In this document: piece after piece, positions 1 through 10,021 of the stretch
Position numbering within the stretch: position 1 is the stretch's first letter
Layout of the letters: each line of letters starts with the position of its first letter
Assembly: GCF_902833905.1 (NCBI RefSeq)
Contig: NZ_CADFGP010000033.1
Location: 1 to 64,000 of the forward strand
Direction: 5' to 3'
DNA from: Paraburkholderia tuberum STM678
GTDB lineage: Bacteria; Pseudomonadota; Gammaproteobacteria; Burkholderiales; Burkholderiaceae
DNA: 64,000 bases
Translations under genes and position numbers: made by a program
Notes under the pieces: model-generated
What the model saw: only the letters and a program-made list of their open reading frames with translations
Database searches by the model: none
Told to the model about the DNA's origin: nothing

Positions 1-30
1 CGAGTGTTCGGGCCATGGCCCGAACACTCG
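1..30. repeat. 30-bp perfect palindrome at window edge
   Basis: Bases 1-15 are the exact reverse complement of bases 16-30, centred on CCATGG. It may continue to the left of the window. No T-tract follows, so it is not a classical terminator on the + strand; it could be a hairpin ending an upstream gene or a binding site. Only the symmetry is seen. Confidence 0.75.
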
Positions 31-214
31 AACCCTGCTGCTTCATGCTTGCAATCGTCATGCGTTCTTCAGGCTGCAGTTGTTGGTAACTTCTTTTTTG
101 CATTGGCACACCTTACACGAGCAAGGTGTTGCACTTCAAATTTGATCGCGCCCAGGTTCCGTGTTGCGGGATTATATAAAAAGCATACGTAATTAAACTG
201 CCAAGGTGAAACGC
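31..214. promoter_or_regulatory. leader region of the autotransporter gene
   Basis: There is no convincing gene here. The AT-rich stretch around 172-195 could carry a promoter -10 region. AAGGTG at about 204-209 is a plausible ribosome binding site 6 nt before the ATG at 215. Promoter placement is inference. Confidence 0.35.
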
Positions 215-3200
215 ATGACCAGCAAATTAACCAGCCGTCAGCCTTATGCCAGCCCGTTGGAGCGAATACAGAAGCGCGTGAGGAACAAGCGCGCTTCTAT
301 TCCGCGGCGAAGCGCAACCTGTCTTGCGGCCCTTGCATATATCGCGGCCATTCCTTCATTGTCTTTCGCGAATTGCACGACATCGAATAACTCGACGACG
401 TGCGACACGAGCGCCCCGTCGCCATGGTCAAGCACGATCGGAACCGGCCCGACCACCGCTTCAGGCTCTACTGTGACAGTAGGAGCAAACGCACAGATCG
501 TGGTGGGCGATGCGACAGCGATCGCGCTTGCCGACAACGCCATCATCGTCGTTCAGTCAGGCGCGCAAGTAAAAAACAGCGCGCTGACGGGTAACGGCAC
601 GTACGGCACCGGGGCCGATACGATCGCCTTCCGGAACAACAGCACGCTGACAGTGGAACAGGGCGCGGCCGTCATCTCTGGCGGGACGGAAGGCAACGCC
701 GAAGCCGTCAATCCGGAGGGTACAGGCAATACCATCATCAACAACGGAACGATCCAGGGCGTCCATAGCGCTGCGATCTGGTTCCAGAATACGTCCGGCT
801 CGAATACCGTCATCAACAACGCGACCGGCGTGATCGAGGCGCCGGGAAACGTGATGGGCGCGTCCGGCAACGGCGCGGTCGACTTCACCAACCGCGGACA
901 GGTGATCGGTAATCTGGTCTTTGCCGGTGGCAACGATACGTTGCGCCTTTACACCGGTTCGTCGGTGAGCGGAACCATCAACGGAGGCGGCGGCAACAAC
1001 CTGTTGACGCTGAACGGCACCGGAACGGACACGCTGCCGACCGGCATCACGAACTTCCAGACGCTGCAGAAGCAGGACACCGGTACCTGGACAGTCGCGA
1101 GCTCGATGGGCGCGATGGGGGTCACGTCGGCCGAGGTGCAGCAGGGAACGCTCGCGCTGACCGGCAACAACACGCAGTACACTGGCGCGATGCTGGTCGA
1201 TCAGGCGGGCATCCTTCAGGGATCGTCGCAGAGCCTGCCAGGCGCGATCACCGATAACGGTCTGGTGCAGTTCGCGCAGGCCGCCAACGGCACTTATGCG
1301 GGGCTCATCAGCGGTACCGGCTCGGCGGAGAAAGACGGTGCCGGCACGCTTACGCTTGCGCCCACCGCTGCGGGCGGCAATACGTATACCGGGGGTACCG
1401 TACTGAAGCAGGGCGTACTCTCGGTGTCCGCAGATAACGCACTCGGCGGCACGGCAGGCGGCGTGACGTTCGACGGGGGAACGCTGCAGCTCGGCAGCAG
1501 TTTCGACCTCGCCAGTACGCGCGCGTTATCGGTTGCCGCGGGCGGCGGCACCATCGATACACAGGGCTTCCAGTCGACGATCGCGCAAAACGTGACGGGT
1601 ACGGGCTCGTTCTTCAAGACCGGCTCGGGCACGTTGACGATCGACGGCTCGCTCGTCGGCCCGATCGCCGCGGAGGTGCAAGAGGGCACGCTCGTGCTCA
1701 ACGGCAGCGGCGCACAGCATACGGGCAGCGTGACGGTTGATCTGCCCGGCACGTTGCAGGCGAGCGCCCAAAGCCTGCCGTCGACCGTTACCAACAACGG
1801 TCTCGTGCAATTCGAACAGAACGTCGACGGGACATATGCCGGGTTGATCAGCGGGACCGGCGTCGTGGAGAAAGACGGACTTGGCACGTTGACGCTCGCG
1901 CCGGGCGCGGTGGGCGGCAATACGTATACCGGCGGCACGGTGCTGAAACAGGGTGCGCTGTCGGTGAGCGCCGACAGCGCGCTGGGCGGCGCGACCGGTG
2001 GCGTGGCCTTCGATGGCGGCACGCTGCAGTTCGGCAGCAGCTTCGACCCGGCCAGCACGCGTGCAATCTCGATTGCGGCAGGCGGCGGCACGATCGATAC
2101 GCAGGCGTTTCAGTCGACCCTCACACAGAACATCACCGGCACCGGTGCCTTGACAAAGGTCGGTGCGGGGACGCTGGTGCTCGATGGGGCGAATACGTGG
2201 TCGGGCGGCACGACGGTAAGCGCCGGCACGCTCGCGGTCGGCGATGCGTCGACGTCCGCCGCGTCGATGACCGGCGCGACGAGCGTCGCTGCGGGAGCGA
2301 CTCTCGGCGGCTACGGCACTGTCAACGGCGACGTGACCAACAACGGCACCGTCGCGGTGGCCAATGCGTTGGCGCAGTTTGCCGGCGGCGCACAGGGCAA
2401 TTTCACGATCAACGGCAAGTTGACGAACGCGAATCTCGTGCAGATTGGCGGCGGCAAGAGCGCCGGCAATTCACTCGTCGTCAATAGCTACGTCGGAAAC
2501 AATGGGGCCATTGCATTGAATACCGTTCTCGCGGGTGACAACGCGTCTTCGGACAAGCTCGTTGTGAACGGCGGAACGGCAACCGGTGCGACCACGCTGA
2601 AGGTGACGAACGTGGGCGGCCAGGGCGCGGCGATCACGTCGAACGGCATCCAGGTCGTCGCCGCGACGAACGGCGCCACGACTGATGCCGGTGCATTTTC
2701 GCTCGCAGGCGGAACGACGAAAGCCGGCGCATACGAGTACTACCTCGTCAAAGGCGGCGTGATGGCCGGCACGTCGCAGAGCTGGTACCTGCGCAACACC
2801 GTGCCCGCTGCGCAGAGTGCGCCGGCCGACACGAGCGGCAGCGGCACGACAGCCGTGACCAGCACCCCCGCGCCGGGCACACCCGCACTTCCCGCCGCGA
2901 GTGCTGATCCGATTACGCTTTACCGCCCTGAAGCGGCCCTTTACGCGGAGCTTCCAGCCGTTGCCCGGCAGCTCGGCATGATGCAGATCGACAACTTCCA
3001 TCTGCGCCAGGGCGAGCAGTCGTTGCTGAGCGAGAACGGCAGCCTGCCAGCGGCGTGGGCACGTGTGTGGGGCGGACACAGCACGCTGTCGCAAAGCGGC
3101 GACGTCGCGCCCGGGTTTTCCGGCTCGATGACGGGAGCGCAGGTCGGTCAGGACCTGTACGCGAGTACGACGGCGAGCGGTCACCGCGACCACTACGGGC

Positions 3201-3871
3201 TCTTCCTCGGCTTTGGACGGGCCACGGGTGATGTCAGCGGCTTTGCAGTCGGCGTGCCGGATGCCGCGGCCGGCCATCTTGGAATTAGCGCATACAGCAT
3301 CGGCGGCTACTGGACCCACATCGGACCGAGCGGGTGGTACACAGATGCGGTGGTTTCGGGCAGCTCACTGGTGATCGATTCGTCGTCGCGCGACGGGGTT
3401 AGCGCCACGACGCACGGAAATGCGGTGACCGGTTCGCTTGAAGGCGGTTTGCCGTTCGCGATCGGACACTCGCTCACGCTCGAACCGCAAGCCCAGCTGA
3501 TCTGGCAACACCAGACGATCAAGGATCTGAACGACGGAATCTCGAACGTCACGTTCAGCAACGGTAATACGATGGTCGGCCGTCTTGGCGTGCGGCTCGC
3601 CGGCGTCTACGAGGCGGCACGCGTGACCTGGCAGCCTTATCTGCGGCTCAACCTGTTGCGTTCGTTCGGCAGCACGGACAAAGCGACGTTTGGCGGCGTG
3701 ACGCCGATCAGCACGTCGGTTGGCCAGACCACCGGGCAGATCGACGCGGGGATGGTGGCGAAGCTGACGAAGCATGGAAGCGCGTTTGCGACTGTCAGCC
3801 TCGGCACGAACCTTGGGGGCGAACACCAACGCGTTGTCACTGGAAACGTCGGCGCGCGCTGGACCTGGTAG
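215..3871 (+). CDS. autotransporter adhesin (type Va secretion)
   Basis: A large secreted protein expected to cross the outer membrane through its own C-terminal beta-barrel. A long basic N-region is followed by a hydrophobic segment and a likely signal-peptidase site after SLSFA near residue 53. The passenger is Gly/Thr/Asn-rich with repeated NTYTGGTVLKQG and GTLTLAP motifs, typical of beta-helical passengers (autotransporter-associated repeats). A linker rich in Pro, Ala and Ser precedes the barrel, which covers roughly the last 275 residues and ends in the aromatic residues WTW, as outer-membrane barrels do. ATG 215 is preferred to GTG 206 because AAGGTG is then correctly spaced. The gene stands alone. 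The passenger contains a 540-bp internal duplication. The ligand or target is unknown. Confidence 0.9.
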   Translation: MTSKLTSRQPYASPLERIQKRVRNKRASIPRRSATCLAALAYIAAIPSLSFANCTTSNNSTTCDTSAPSPWSSTIGTGPTTASGSTVTVGANAQIVVGDATAIALADNAIIVVQSGAQVKNSALTGNGTYGTGADTIAFRNNSTLTVEQGAAVISGGTEGNAEAVNPEGTGNTIINNGTIQGVHSAAIWFQNTSGSNTVINNATGVIEAPGNVMGASGNGAVDFTNRGQVIGNLVFAGGNDTLRLYTGSSVSGTINGGGGNNLLTLNGTGTDTLPTGITNFQTLQKQDTGTWTVASSMGAMGVTSAEVQQGTLALTGNNTQYTGAMLVDQAGILQGSSQSLPGAITDNGLVQFAQAANGTYAGLISGTGSAEKDGAGTLTLAPTAAGGNTYTGGTVLKQGVLSVSADNALGGTAGGVTFDGGTLQLGSSFDLASTRALSVAAGGGTIDTQGFQSTIAQNVTGTGSFFKTGSGTLTIDGSLVGPIAAEVQEGTLVLNGSGAQHTGSVTVDLPGTLQASAQSLPSTVTNNGLVQFEQNVDGTYAGLISGTGVVEKDGLGTLTLAPGAVGGNTYTGGTVLKQGALSVSADSALGGATGGVAFDGGTLQFGSSFDPASTRAISIAAGGGTIDTQAFQSTLTQNITGTGALTKVGAGTLVLDGANTWSGGTTVSAGTLAVGDASTSAASMTGATSVAAGATLGGYGTVNGDVTNNGTVAVANALAQFAGGAQGNFTINGKLTNANLVQIGGGKSAGNSLVVNSYVGNNGAIALNTVLAGDNASSDKLVVNGGTATGATTLKVTNVGGQGAAITSNGIQVVAATNGATTDAGAFSLAGGTTKAGAYEYYLVKGGVMAGTSQSWYLRNTVPAAQSAPADTSGSGTTAVTSTPAPGTPALPAASADPITLYRPEAALYAELPAVARQLGMMQIDNFHLRQGEQSLLSENGSLPAAWARVWGGHSTLSQSGDVAPGFSGSMTGAQVGQDLYASTTASGHRDHYGLFLGFGRATGDVSGFAVGVPDAAAGHLGISAYSIGGYWTHIGPSGWYTDAVVSGSSLVIDSSSRDGVSATTHGNAVTGSLEGGLPFAIGHSLTLEPQAQLIWQHQTIKDLNDGISNVTFSNGNTMVGRLGVRLAGVYEAARVTWQPYLRLNLLRSFGSTDKATFGGVTPISTSVGQTTGQIDAGMVAKLTKHGSAFATVSLGTNLGGEHQRVVTGNVGARWTW
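1132..2211 (+). repeat. two 540-bp tandem units inside the autotransporter passenger
   Basis: Positions 1132-1671 and 1672-2211 align with a constant offset of exactly 540 bp (180 residues). Examples are GGCGGCAATACGTATACC at 1373 and 1913, and GAGGTGCA at 1133 and 1673. The copies have diverged at many silent and some replacement sites, so the duplication is not recent. The frame is kept. Confidence 0.85.
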
Positions 3872-4158
3872 CACAATTTACCAGGTTCGCAGGAAGACAT
3901 TGAACTGTCAAGCTTCGGACGGATCTTCCCCACGGTAAATTTGTTCTAGCCCGACACGGGCTCGGAAGGTCGGGTGGAGTTCTGCGTCATTCGCAGATAG
4001 TCGAAGACCTGTCGTGTGTTGCGGTTCAGGCTGCGCATTTTCTCTCAACTGGTTGCGGGTTTCTCAAGGCTGCTAAATTTGCCTGAAGGCCTTTGTGGGT
4101 ATGACTTTCGCCGATTTCCGCCGGATCCGCTAGAATTCCCGATCTTTGGCGGTCGATA
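3872..4158. other. intergenic region before the IS5-type transposase
   Basis: No gene is seen. It probably contains the left end of the IS carrying the next gene, but I could not identify inverted repeats with confidence. Confidence 0.4.
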
Positions 4159-5025
4159 ATGGCGCAAAGCCAGCAATGGCAACGGATTCCAACGGAATTA
4201 AGCCTCGAACAGTTCGAGCAATTTGTCTTGCCGCACCTTACGGCAGGAAGCCGGGGACCGGCATCCAAACTGACCGCGCACGCGATCTTCAACTACATCC
4301 TGAAACTGCTTTACCTCGGTTGCCAATGGAAGGCGCTGCCGATTGCAATGGATCGGCACGGCAAGCCGGAGATTCACTACACGAGCATCTATCGGGCCTT
4401 TCGGCGCTGGCAGGCATGCGAATGTTTCGACGCTGTCTTCCTCGCGTCAGTGGTGCGGCTTAGCCACGACCAGTTGTTGGACACCAGCGTCATCCATGGC
4501 GACGGCACCACGACGGCGGCGAAAAAAGGCGGCGACAATATTGGCTTCAGCGGCCACAAGCACATGAAGGGTGACAAGGTAGTGGCCTTCTGTGACCGGA
4601 ACTGCAATGTGATCGCCCCGTTCGTGTCGGCGCCAGGCAATCGCAACGAATCGCCACTGCTGCGAGACGCGTTGCCGCAGGTGATGCGGATTGCCCGTGA
4701 AGCCAGGCTGGACCTGCGTGACACCGTGGTCAGCCTGGACGGCGTCTACGATTGTCGCGCCAACCGCAAGGCGATCTTCAACCGCGGGATGGTGCCCAAC
4801 ATCAATCCGAACCCGCGCGGCAGGAAACGCACAAAGGGAGGTCGCAAGGCGCTGTTCGATCTGGCCATTTTTAAAGAGCGATTCCGAACGATCGAGCGCG
4901 TGTTCGCATGGGAAGATAAGTTTCGTCGCCTGCTACTTCGCTTCGATCGTATCAGTCAGTTGCACTACGCATTCAAGATCATGGCCTACACGATGATCAA
5001 TCTACGACACCATTGCGGTAGTTGA
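4159..5025 (+). CDS. IS5-family (DDE) transposase
   Basis: A full-length transposase of 288 residues. The N-terminal part (SLEQFEQFVLPHL, then YLGCQWKALPI around residue 55) is the usual helix-rich IS5-type domain. DDE features are DTSVIHGDGT near residue 112, VVSLDGVYD near 190, and the conserved C-terminal FRTIERVFAWEDKFRRLLLR segment with its Glu. It ends in MAYTMINLRHH, the typical tail of this group; a fragment with the same tail occurs at 41218-41253. No frameshift is seen, so it may be active. The IS boundaries were not resolved. Confidence 0.88.
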   Translation: MAQSQQWQRIPTELSLEQFEQFVLPHLTAGSRGPASKLTAHAIFNYILKLLYLGCQWKALPIAMDRHGKPEIHYTSIYRAFRRWQACECFDAVFLASVVRLSHDQLLDTSVIHGDGTTTAAKKGGDNIGFSGHKHMKGDKVVAFCDRNCNVIAPFVSAPGNRNESPLLRDALPQVMRIAREARLDLRDTVVSLDGVYDCRANRKAIFNRGMVPNINPNPRGRKRTKGGRKALFDLAIFKERFRTIERVFAWEDKFRRLLLRFDRISQLHYAFKIMAYTMINLRHHCGS

Positions 5026-5262
5026 TCTGACAGTTGAGGTCCATGCTTCATGTCCGGCGCAGCGCGCCGTGATCCCGTTCGTCCTCATCCTGCGGAAATA
5101 CATCCATGACAACACAAAACGGCCTCGTCCCCCTCCTCGACGCGGCTGGTCTCGCCCGCTTGCCCATTCCGTTGACCGCCGCCAGATCGCTTCAACCGAA
5201 ACTCGCAACCAGTTGTCGGAGACGCCAAAGTGGTTCCCACCACTTGAGTAGCGGGAGCCATT

Positions 5263-5658
5263 TTGGGATCAGAAGAGAAACCAGCGTCGGGAACGCGTAA
5301 AGTCAGTCCGAACCATAGCCCAGAGTTTCGGCGGTGCCTTGCTGCGGCCGCATGTGAACCGGGCGTATCTGTTTCGAAGCTCGCCCGAGAACATGGCATC
5401 AACGCGAACATGTTGTTCAGGTGGCGGCGACGGTATCGAGCGGACCAACATGCTGGGACAACCGAGCTTGTTCCGGTGACGGTCGTAAGCGAAGCGCCGG
5501 TCACCGTCACGCCGACATCGTCGGTCGAACAGGAGATCGTGAAGCCCACCGCGACCGTCGGCACAATTGAAGTTCGGATCGGCCGGGCGGTAGTGAAGGT
5601 CGATGGCGCGGTTGACGCCGAAACGCTGCGTACGGTGCTCAGGAGTGTGCGATCGTGA
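5263..5658 (+). CDS. tnpA: IS66 accessory protein TnpA
   Basis: A 131-residue protein with an N-terminal helix-turn-helix of the IS66 OrfA type (SKLAREHGINANMLFRWRRRY, about residues 38-58, shown in part). Its C-terminal half (IEVRIGRAVVKVDGAVDAETLRTVL) is also typical. It overlaps tnpB by 4 bp, the standard IS66 arrangement. The predicted start is TTG, so an upstream start is possible. IS66 OrfA is needed for transposition, but its exact role is not settled. Confidence 0.85.
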   Translation: MGSEEKPASGTRKVSPNHSPEFRRCLAAAACEPGVSVSKLAREHGINANMLFRWRRRYRADQHAGTTELVPVTVVSEAPVTVTPTSSVEQEIVKPTATVGTIEVRIGRAVVKVDGAVDAETLRTVLRSVRS

Positions 5659-5999
5659 TCGCCCTGCCAACGGGTACGCGCGTGTGGATCGCGGCGGGCG
5701 TAACCGACATGCGCAGTGGTTTCCCGGCTCTTGCCACGAAGGTGCAAACGGCACTCGAAGAGAATCCGCTCGGCGGCGACGTGTTCATTTTTCGGGGACG
5801 TCGCGGCGATCTGGTAAAGATTTTCTGGGCAACTGATGACGGACCATGGCTTCTGGCGAAGCGGATTACCCGCGGGCGTTTTGTCTGGCCCCAGGCTGAT
5901 GGTGGCAAGATCTATCTCACGTCGGCACAGCTGTCGATGTTGCTGGAAGGCATCGATTGGCGACAACCCCGTCGTACGGCCGCATTGTCGATGTTGTAA
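5655..5999 (+). CDS. tnpB: IS66 accessory protein TnpB
   Basis: A 114-residue IS66 Orf2 protein. It has the family hallmarks VWIAAGVTDMRSGF at the N-terminus, FIFRGRRGDLVKIFWATDDG in the middle, and the C-terminal TSAQLSMLLEGIDWR. The length is normal and there is no disruption. Its ATGATC start overlaps the end of tnpA, so the two are translationally coupled. It is followed after 30 bp by tnpC. Confidence 0.9.
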   Translation: MIALPTGTRVWIAAGVTDMRSGFPALATKVQTALEENPLGGDVFIFRGRRGDLVKIFWATDDGPWLLAKRITRGRFVWPQADGGKIYLTSAQLSMLLEGIDWRQPRRTAALSML

Positions 6000-6029
6000 A
6001 CCGGATAGAAGGCTCGTAAACTGCAGCGC

Positions 6030-7160
6030 ATGCCCGATCATGCGCCACTTTCGGACACCGTTGCCGAGCTCCAAACCCTGGTGCTCGAGCCGCAGGCGTC
6101 GATGGCAAAGATGCTGCAGCAAATCGCGGAGCGCGACCGGGAGATTGTCGAACGGGACCAGGAGATTGAGCGCCTGACGGCCCAGATTGACAAGCTCAGG
6201 CGTATGCACTTCGGTCGCAAATCCCAGCAACTTGAGCGACAGATCGATCGGCTCGAAACCCAACTCGAAGATCTGGCAGCGGGCAGCGGCGTCGCCGATG
6301 TCCGCCGTGCGCGCGCTCGTGCATCAAGTTCAGGCGTGTCTGCGGCATCCCCGCAGGAAGCCTTGCCGCACCACCTGCCACTCGAGAAGCGCGTGCTCGA
6401 GCCCGCCTCGAACTGCCCGAAGTGCGACAACGTCATGGAGTTACTCGGCGAAGACGTGTCCGAGCAGCTCGCACGCGTCATGGCGATGTTCAAGGTCATC
6501 CGCACGATCCGTCGCAAGAGGATCTGCACCGGTTGCGGCCATATCGCGCAACCTCCCATGCCGGGACTGCCGATCGAGCGCAGCATCGCGCATCCGAGCT
6601 TGCTGGCCGAGATCATCGTTTCGAAGTATGCAAACCACACGCCGCTGTATCGGCAATCCGAGATCGCGGCGCGCGACGGCGTGCGTCTCGATCGGGCCAC
6701 CATGGCACGCTGGGTCGGGCAATGCGAAGAGCTCTGGCGGCTGCTGACTGAAGCACTGCGTCGCTACACGATGGCGACTGCCAGGCTCCACGCGGACGAC
6801 ACGCCGATCCCGGTGCTCCCGCCCGGCAACAGGAAGACCAGGAGCGGTCGGTTGTGGGTCTACGTGCGCGATGACCGCCGCTCAGGTTCGCGCGAACCCG
6901 CTGCTGTCTGGTTCGCGTACTCGTCGGACCGCAAAGGCATCCACCCTCAGACCCATCTCGCCGGATTCGAAGGCGTCCTCCAGGCGGACGGCTATGCCGG
7001 CTTCAACGAGTTGACCGAAAGCGGCAAAGTTCGTCTGGCATCTTGCTGGGATCACGCGCGCCGATATGTGTTCAACGTCCATGAGACAGCCCCGTCGGAA
7101 ACCACGAAGCGATGGCTCGACATGATCGGCGATCTCTACGAAATCGAGGCTGCTAGGTAA
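6030..7160 (+). pseudogene. tnpC: IS66 transposase TnpC, C-terminally truncated
   Basis: The reading frame gives 376 residues against about 510-530 usual for IS66 transposases. The N-terminal coiled coil (IAERDREIVERDQEIERL), the zinc-finger-like CPKCDNVMELLGEDVSE segment and the HADDTPIPVLPPG catalytic region are present. The protein stops at LYEIEAAR, before the last part of the catalytic core. The following 200 bp do not continue the IS66 frame, so the element was cut, probably together with arrival of the adjacent IS21 fragment. Not expected to be active. Confidence 0.85.
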
Positions 7161-7457
7161 GGTCGCACGCTTATGTCCGGCCTGTTTGCGCAGGTCGTGA
7201 TGCCTGCCCGCCTCTATGGAATGCGCTGGCGGGGTCCTCATCTGATCATCGAACACGAAGGTTCATATGCCTTATCGGGTTATCCCTGCCCCGGTCCAAC
7301 CTGTTAGCCAATGTGGGTCTATCGCTTGCGCACCTCGATGAAGTAGTGCCGCGCGTCAATCAAGATGAGAGGACTGGCCACGCCGCGCCGGGAAGGATTC
7401 TCCTCAGTGGGGAGCTTTATCGGTGGTCGCGGTAAATCGGGTATCAACGAGCCTTCC

Positions 7458-8447
7458 ATGACATGGGAGGCCTCGGTGCCCGGACGACACGTCAACGACC
7501 ACCAGATGAGGCTTTACATGAAGCACAGACTCCACGAAGGGGCGCCCAGGGCGGCTGCTCGCGCCGGGTTCAGCGTCGCCACTGCCTACCGCATCGAAGA
7601 GGATCCGCGTTTACCATCGCAGAAGAAGGCGCCGCGCGAGCGCCGACGCGTGGATCCGCTTGCCGAGATATCCGACGCTGAGATTGTTCCGCTGCTTAAG
7701 TCCGCTCCTGGCATTCGGCCGGTTGGGGTGCTGGAAGAGATGCTTCGGCGCCATCCTTATCTGTCGCGCGGGGTGCGCCGGACACTGGAGCGACGCATCC
7801 GCGTGTGGCGTGCACTCCATGGCGAGGAACGTGAGGTTATGTTCCGTCAGGTGCACGAGCCCGGTCGTCTTGGGCTATCCGACTTCACCGAGATGCAATC
7901 TCCCGGCGTCACCGTGGCCGGTATCGTACTGGATCACCGCCTGTACCACTTCCGCCTGGCCTGCTCGGGCTTTGAGCACGCTCACGTCATTCTCGGCGGC
8001 GAGAGCTACGTCGCACTTGCCGAAGGGCTGCAGAACGCGTTGTGGGCTCTGGGTGGCGCGCCGCACGAGCATCAGAGCGACAGCCTTTCCGCGGCATTTC
8101 GCAACCTCGATCGCGAAGCGCTGTGTGCTCACTACGGTATGCAGCCCACGCGCAACAACCGCGGCATCGCCCACGAGAACGGCGCCATCGAGAGTCCCCA
8201 CGGCCACCTCAAGAGCGTGATCCGTGACGCGCTGTTGCTACGTGGCAGCGTCGACTTTACCGACCTCGCAGCCTATCGCTGCTTCATCGACGAGATCGTC
8301 AGTCGCGTCAACGCGCGCAATGCCAAGCGAATCGAGGCCGAACATCCCTTCCTGCAGTTCTTCCCCTTTTCCTTATCTCCGAGTCAACGCAGGCATTCTC
8401 TCGTTGCCCTGGCAAGGGCTTGCATAGCGACTTCCGTAGAACGTTGA
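7458..8447 (+). pseudogene. istA: IS21-family transposase IstA, C-terminally truncated
   Basis: IstA-type integrase. An N-terminal helix-turn-helix (HEGAPRAAARAGFSVATAYR) is followed by a DDE core (LGLSDFTEM, HQSDSLSAAF, NRGIAHENGAIESPHGHLK). The frame is genuine up to about residue 308 and then runs into unrelated sequence. There is no istB partner, although intact IS21 elements carry istA-istB. ATG 7458 is chosen because homology starts just after it; the frame is open from 7365. It is a different IS21 lineage from the one at 33.4-39.3 kb. Confidence 0.82.
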
Positions 8448-8902
8448 CGAAGTCCGTCGCTCCGCCCACGCGTAAGCGACTATCAAAGGGAACTTTGACC
8501 GGGCATTGTCAATGCCGCCCGCATTTTCCCCAAAGGGGGCGGAGACCTGCAACTGGGAAGACCGCCTTCGTGACTTTGAGCATGATTGATTAGAATTGTT
8601 CTTGAACGGCCCCCAAGCGGCCGAGCTGGTCAATCGGCGTGGGTAGAATCGAGACCCGTCAATACACGAAAAAAAGCGATCCTCCGTGATAACACGAAGG
8701 ACCGAAGCAAGCCGGCCACGGACGGGGGTTGTGGCAGCAAGGGCCGTGAAGGACGTCTGGACCAAGAGAATCCGACCTTCGACGCCGGGCGCCACTCTAC
8801 TGGGTATCAGCCGCGCATTGTCTACCGTCCGTCTGACAGGTCTCTCATTCTGTCGGAATCGGGCATGGATTCAGTCATCACCTGTCGCTTGAAACGTGCG
8901 GC
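8448..8902. other. stretch without a supported gene
   Basis: Debris between the truncated istA and the EPS locus. Open frames exist on both strands but show no recognisable domain or good start, and I regard them as chance frames. Confidence 0.5.
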
Positions 8903-9451
8903 TTAGTAAACTTCGACAGCGGGAAGGCCTGCGCCGTTTGCGGACGGTCCTGTCACGATAGGTTCGGATTTCATGCCCCACGCGATATTGATCTCGGGAT
9001 CGTTCCAGCAAACAGTGCGCTCAAAGGTTGCGATCCGCTTCGACGTCGCTCTCACAAGTATCTCTGCAACGTCCGAGCGCACATGAAATCCATAGGCGAA
9101 TCCCGGTGGAATCCACATCTGCCAGTTGTTTGCCGAAGAGATCCGCTCCCCAACCCAGCGCCCAAATGTGACTGACCACCGTCGGAGATCGAGCGCAACG
9201 GCGAATACCTCGCCGGTAACTACTCGCAACAACAGACCTCGAGGCTGCTGAATCTGATAGTGGAGTCCGGTCAATACGTTACGGGAAAAGACCATATGCT
9301 GATCCTGAACGAAGGTGTACCCGCGCGCCACATTCTCTTCAAACCACTCCTGGTCGAAGCTATCAAAAAACAGCCCGCGCGCATCGTTAGCGATGTGCGG
9401 TTCGACGATCTTCACATCGCGGATGTTGGTATGGCGTATACGACAAGGCAT
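8903..9451 (-). CDS. RmlC-like cupin (dTDP-sugar epimerase family), atypical active site
   Basis: A 182-residue protein that aligns over its whole length with dTDP-4-dehydrorhamnose 3,5-epimerase. It keeps RGLFFDSF near residue 25, FVQDQH near 48, TGLHYQ with the catalytic-base His64, and FGRWVGE and WIPPGFA. Three usually conserved positions differ. The Lys following the GLHFQ region is Leu (RGLLLR), GFAHGF reads GFAYGF (Tyr120), and the Tyr-containing KATNYY segment reads RATSKR (138-139), so the acid Tyr is missing. True rhamnose synthesis is therefore doubtful; another sugar-nucleotide role or a binding-only role is possible. No rmlA, rmlB or rmlD is in the window. Confidence 0.75.
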   Translation of the reverse strand: MPCRIRHTNIRDVKIVEPHIANDARGLFFDSFDQEWFEENVARGYTFVQDQHMVFSRNVLTGLHYQIQQPRGLLLRVVTGEVFAVALDLRRWSVTFGRWVGERISSANNWQMWIPPGFAYGFHVRSDVAEILVRATSKRIATFERTVCWNDPEINIAWGMKSEPIVTGPSANGAGLPAVEVY

Positions 9452-10021
9452 GGATTGGGCGGAAAAAAAGGGTGGATGTGCTCATTCAAGGTCTCAAGAC
9501 CCAATGCGTGAATCGATAGCTTGATTCCGAATGCCTTGGCTGCTCAAGCTACGTTGCAGACAAACTATTATATGAATACGCCATCATGTGCTGCCGGAAC
9601 AGATGCGCACGTTTCTTCCTGACGCGACGTCCAAAGCGAAGCCGCAATTGAGAGTACGCGCGTGACGTCGTGCGCCATGCGATACGCATACCCGTCTTCG
9701 ACTTTCGACCCCCTTTACGACCCTTCAAGTCGATGGCGAGCATCCCTCCTGTTCTCCTCAATAGCATGAGCGAGTTTGGGCGGCAAGAGCAATGCTGGCC
9801 ATTATCTTCAGGAGTCTTGATCGGGGTCATTCTTAACTATGAAACTCGAATATCGACATCAATTTTCGTTCTAACGATTTGCACTTCGCCGCCATTCTGT
9901 TGTTTGTTTATGCCAGGCATCTTTCGTCGAGCCGCGATCAAGATATGATGCGCCGCAACGCAAGGAAACGTAATACGGAACATAGTAGAAACAAGCGACG
10001 GATCGCGCGGTCGGGGAAAAG
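9452..10021. other. intergenic region between the rmlC-like gene and a regulator
   Basis: Probably holds divergent promoters for the rmlC-like gene (-) and the regulator at 10022 (+). No gene with recognisable content was found; a 93-residue Arg-rich frame on the minus strand looks spurious. Confidence 0.45.

Noticed and set aside
244..3933. Several long minus-strand open frames inside the autotransporter gene, up to 282 codons
   Set aside because: They mirror the GC-rich codon pattern of the + strand gene and have no domain features or starts of their own.
5085..6263. A 392-codon minus-strand frame across IS66 tnpA and tnpB
   Set aside because: It lies fully opposite recognised IS66 genes, and its translation has no coherent domain.
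8373..8795. A 140-codon minus-strand frame between the truncated istA and the rmlC-like gene
   Set aside because: Ser/Arg-rich low-quality translation overlapping the end of istA; it looks like chance coding in IS debris.
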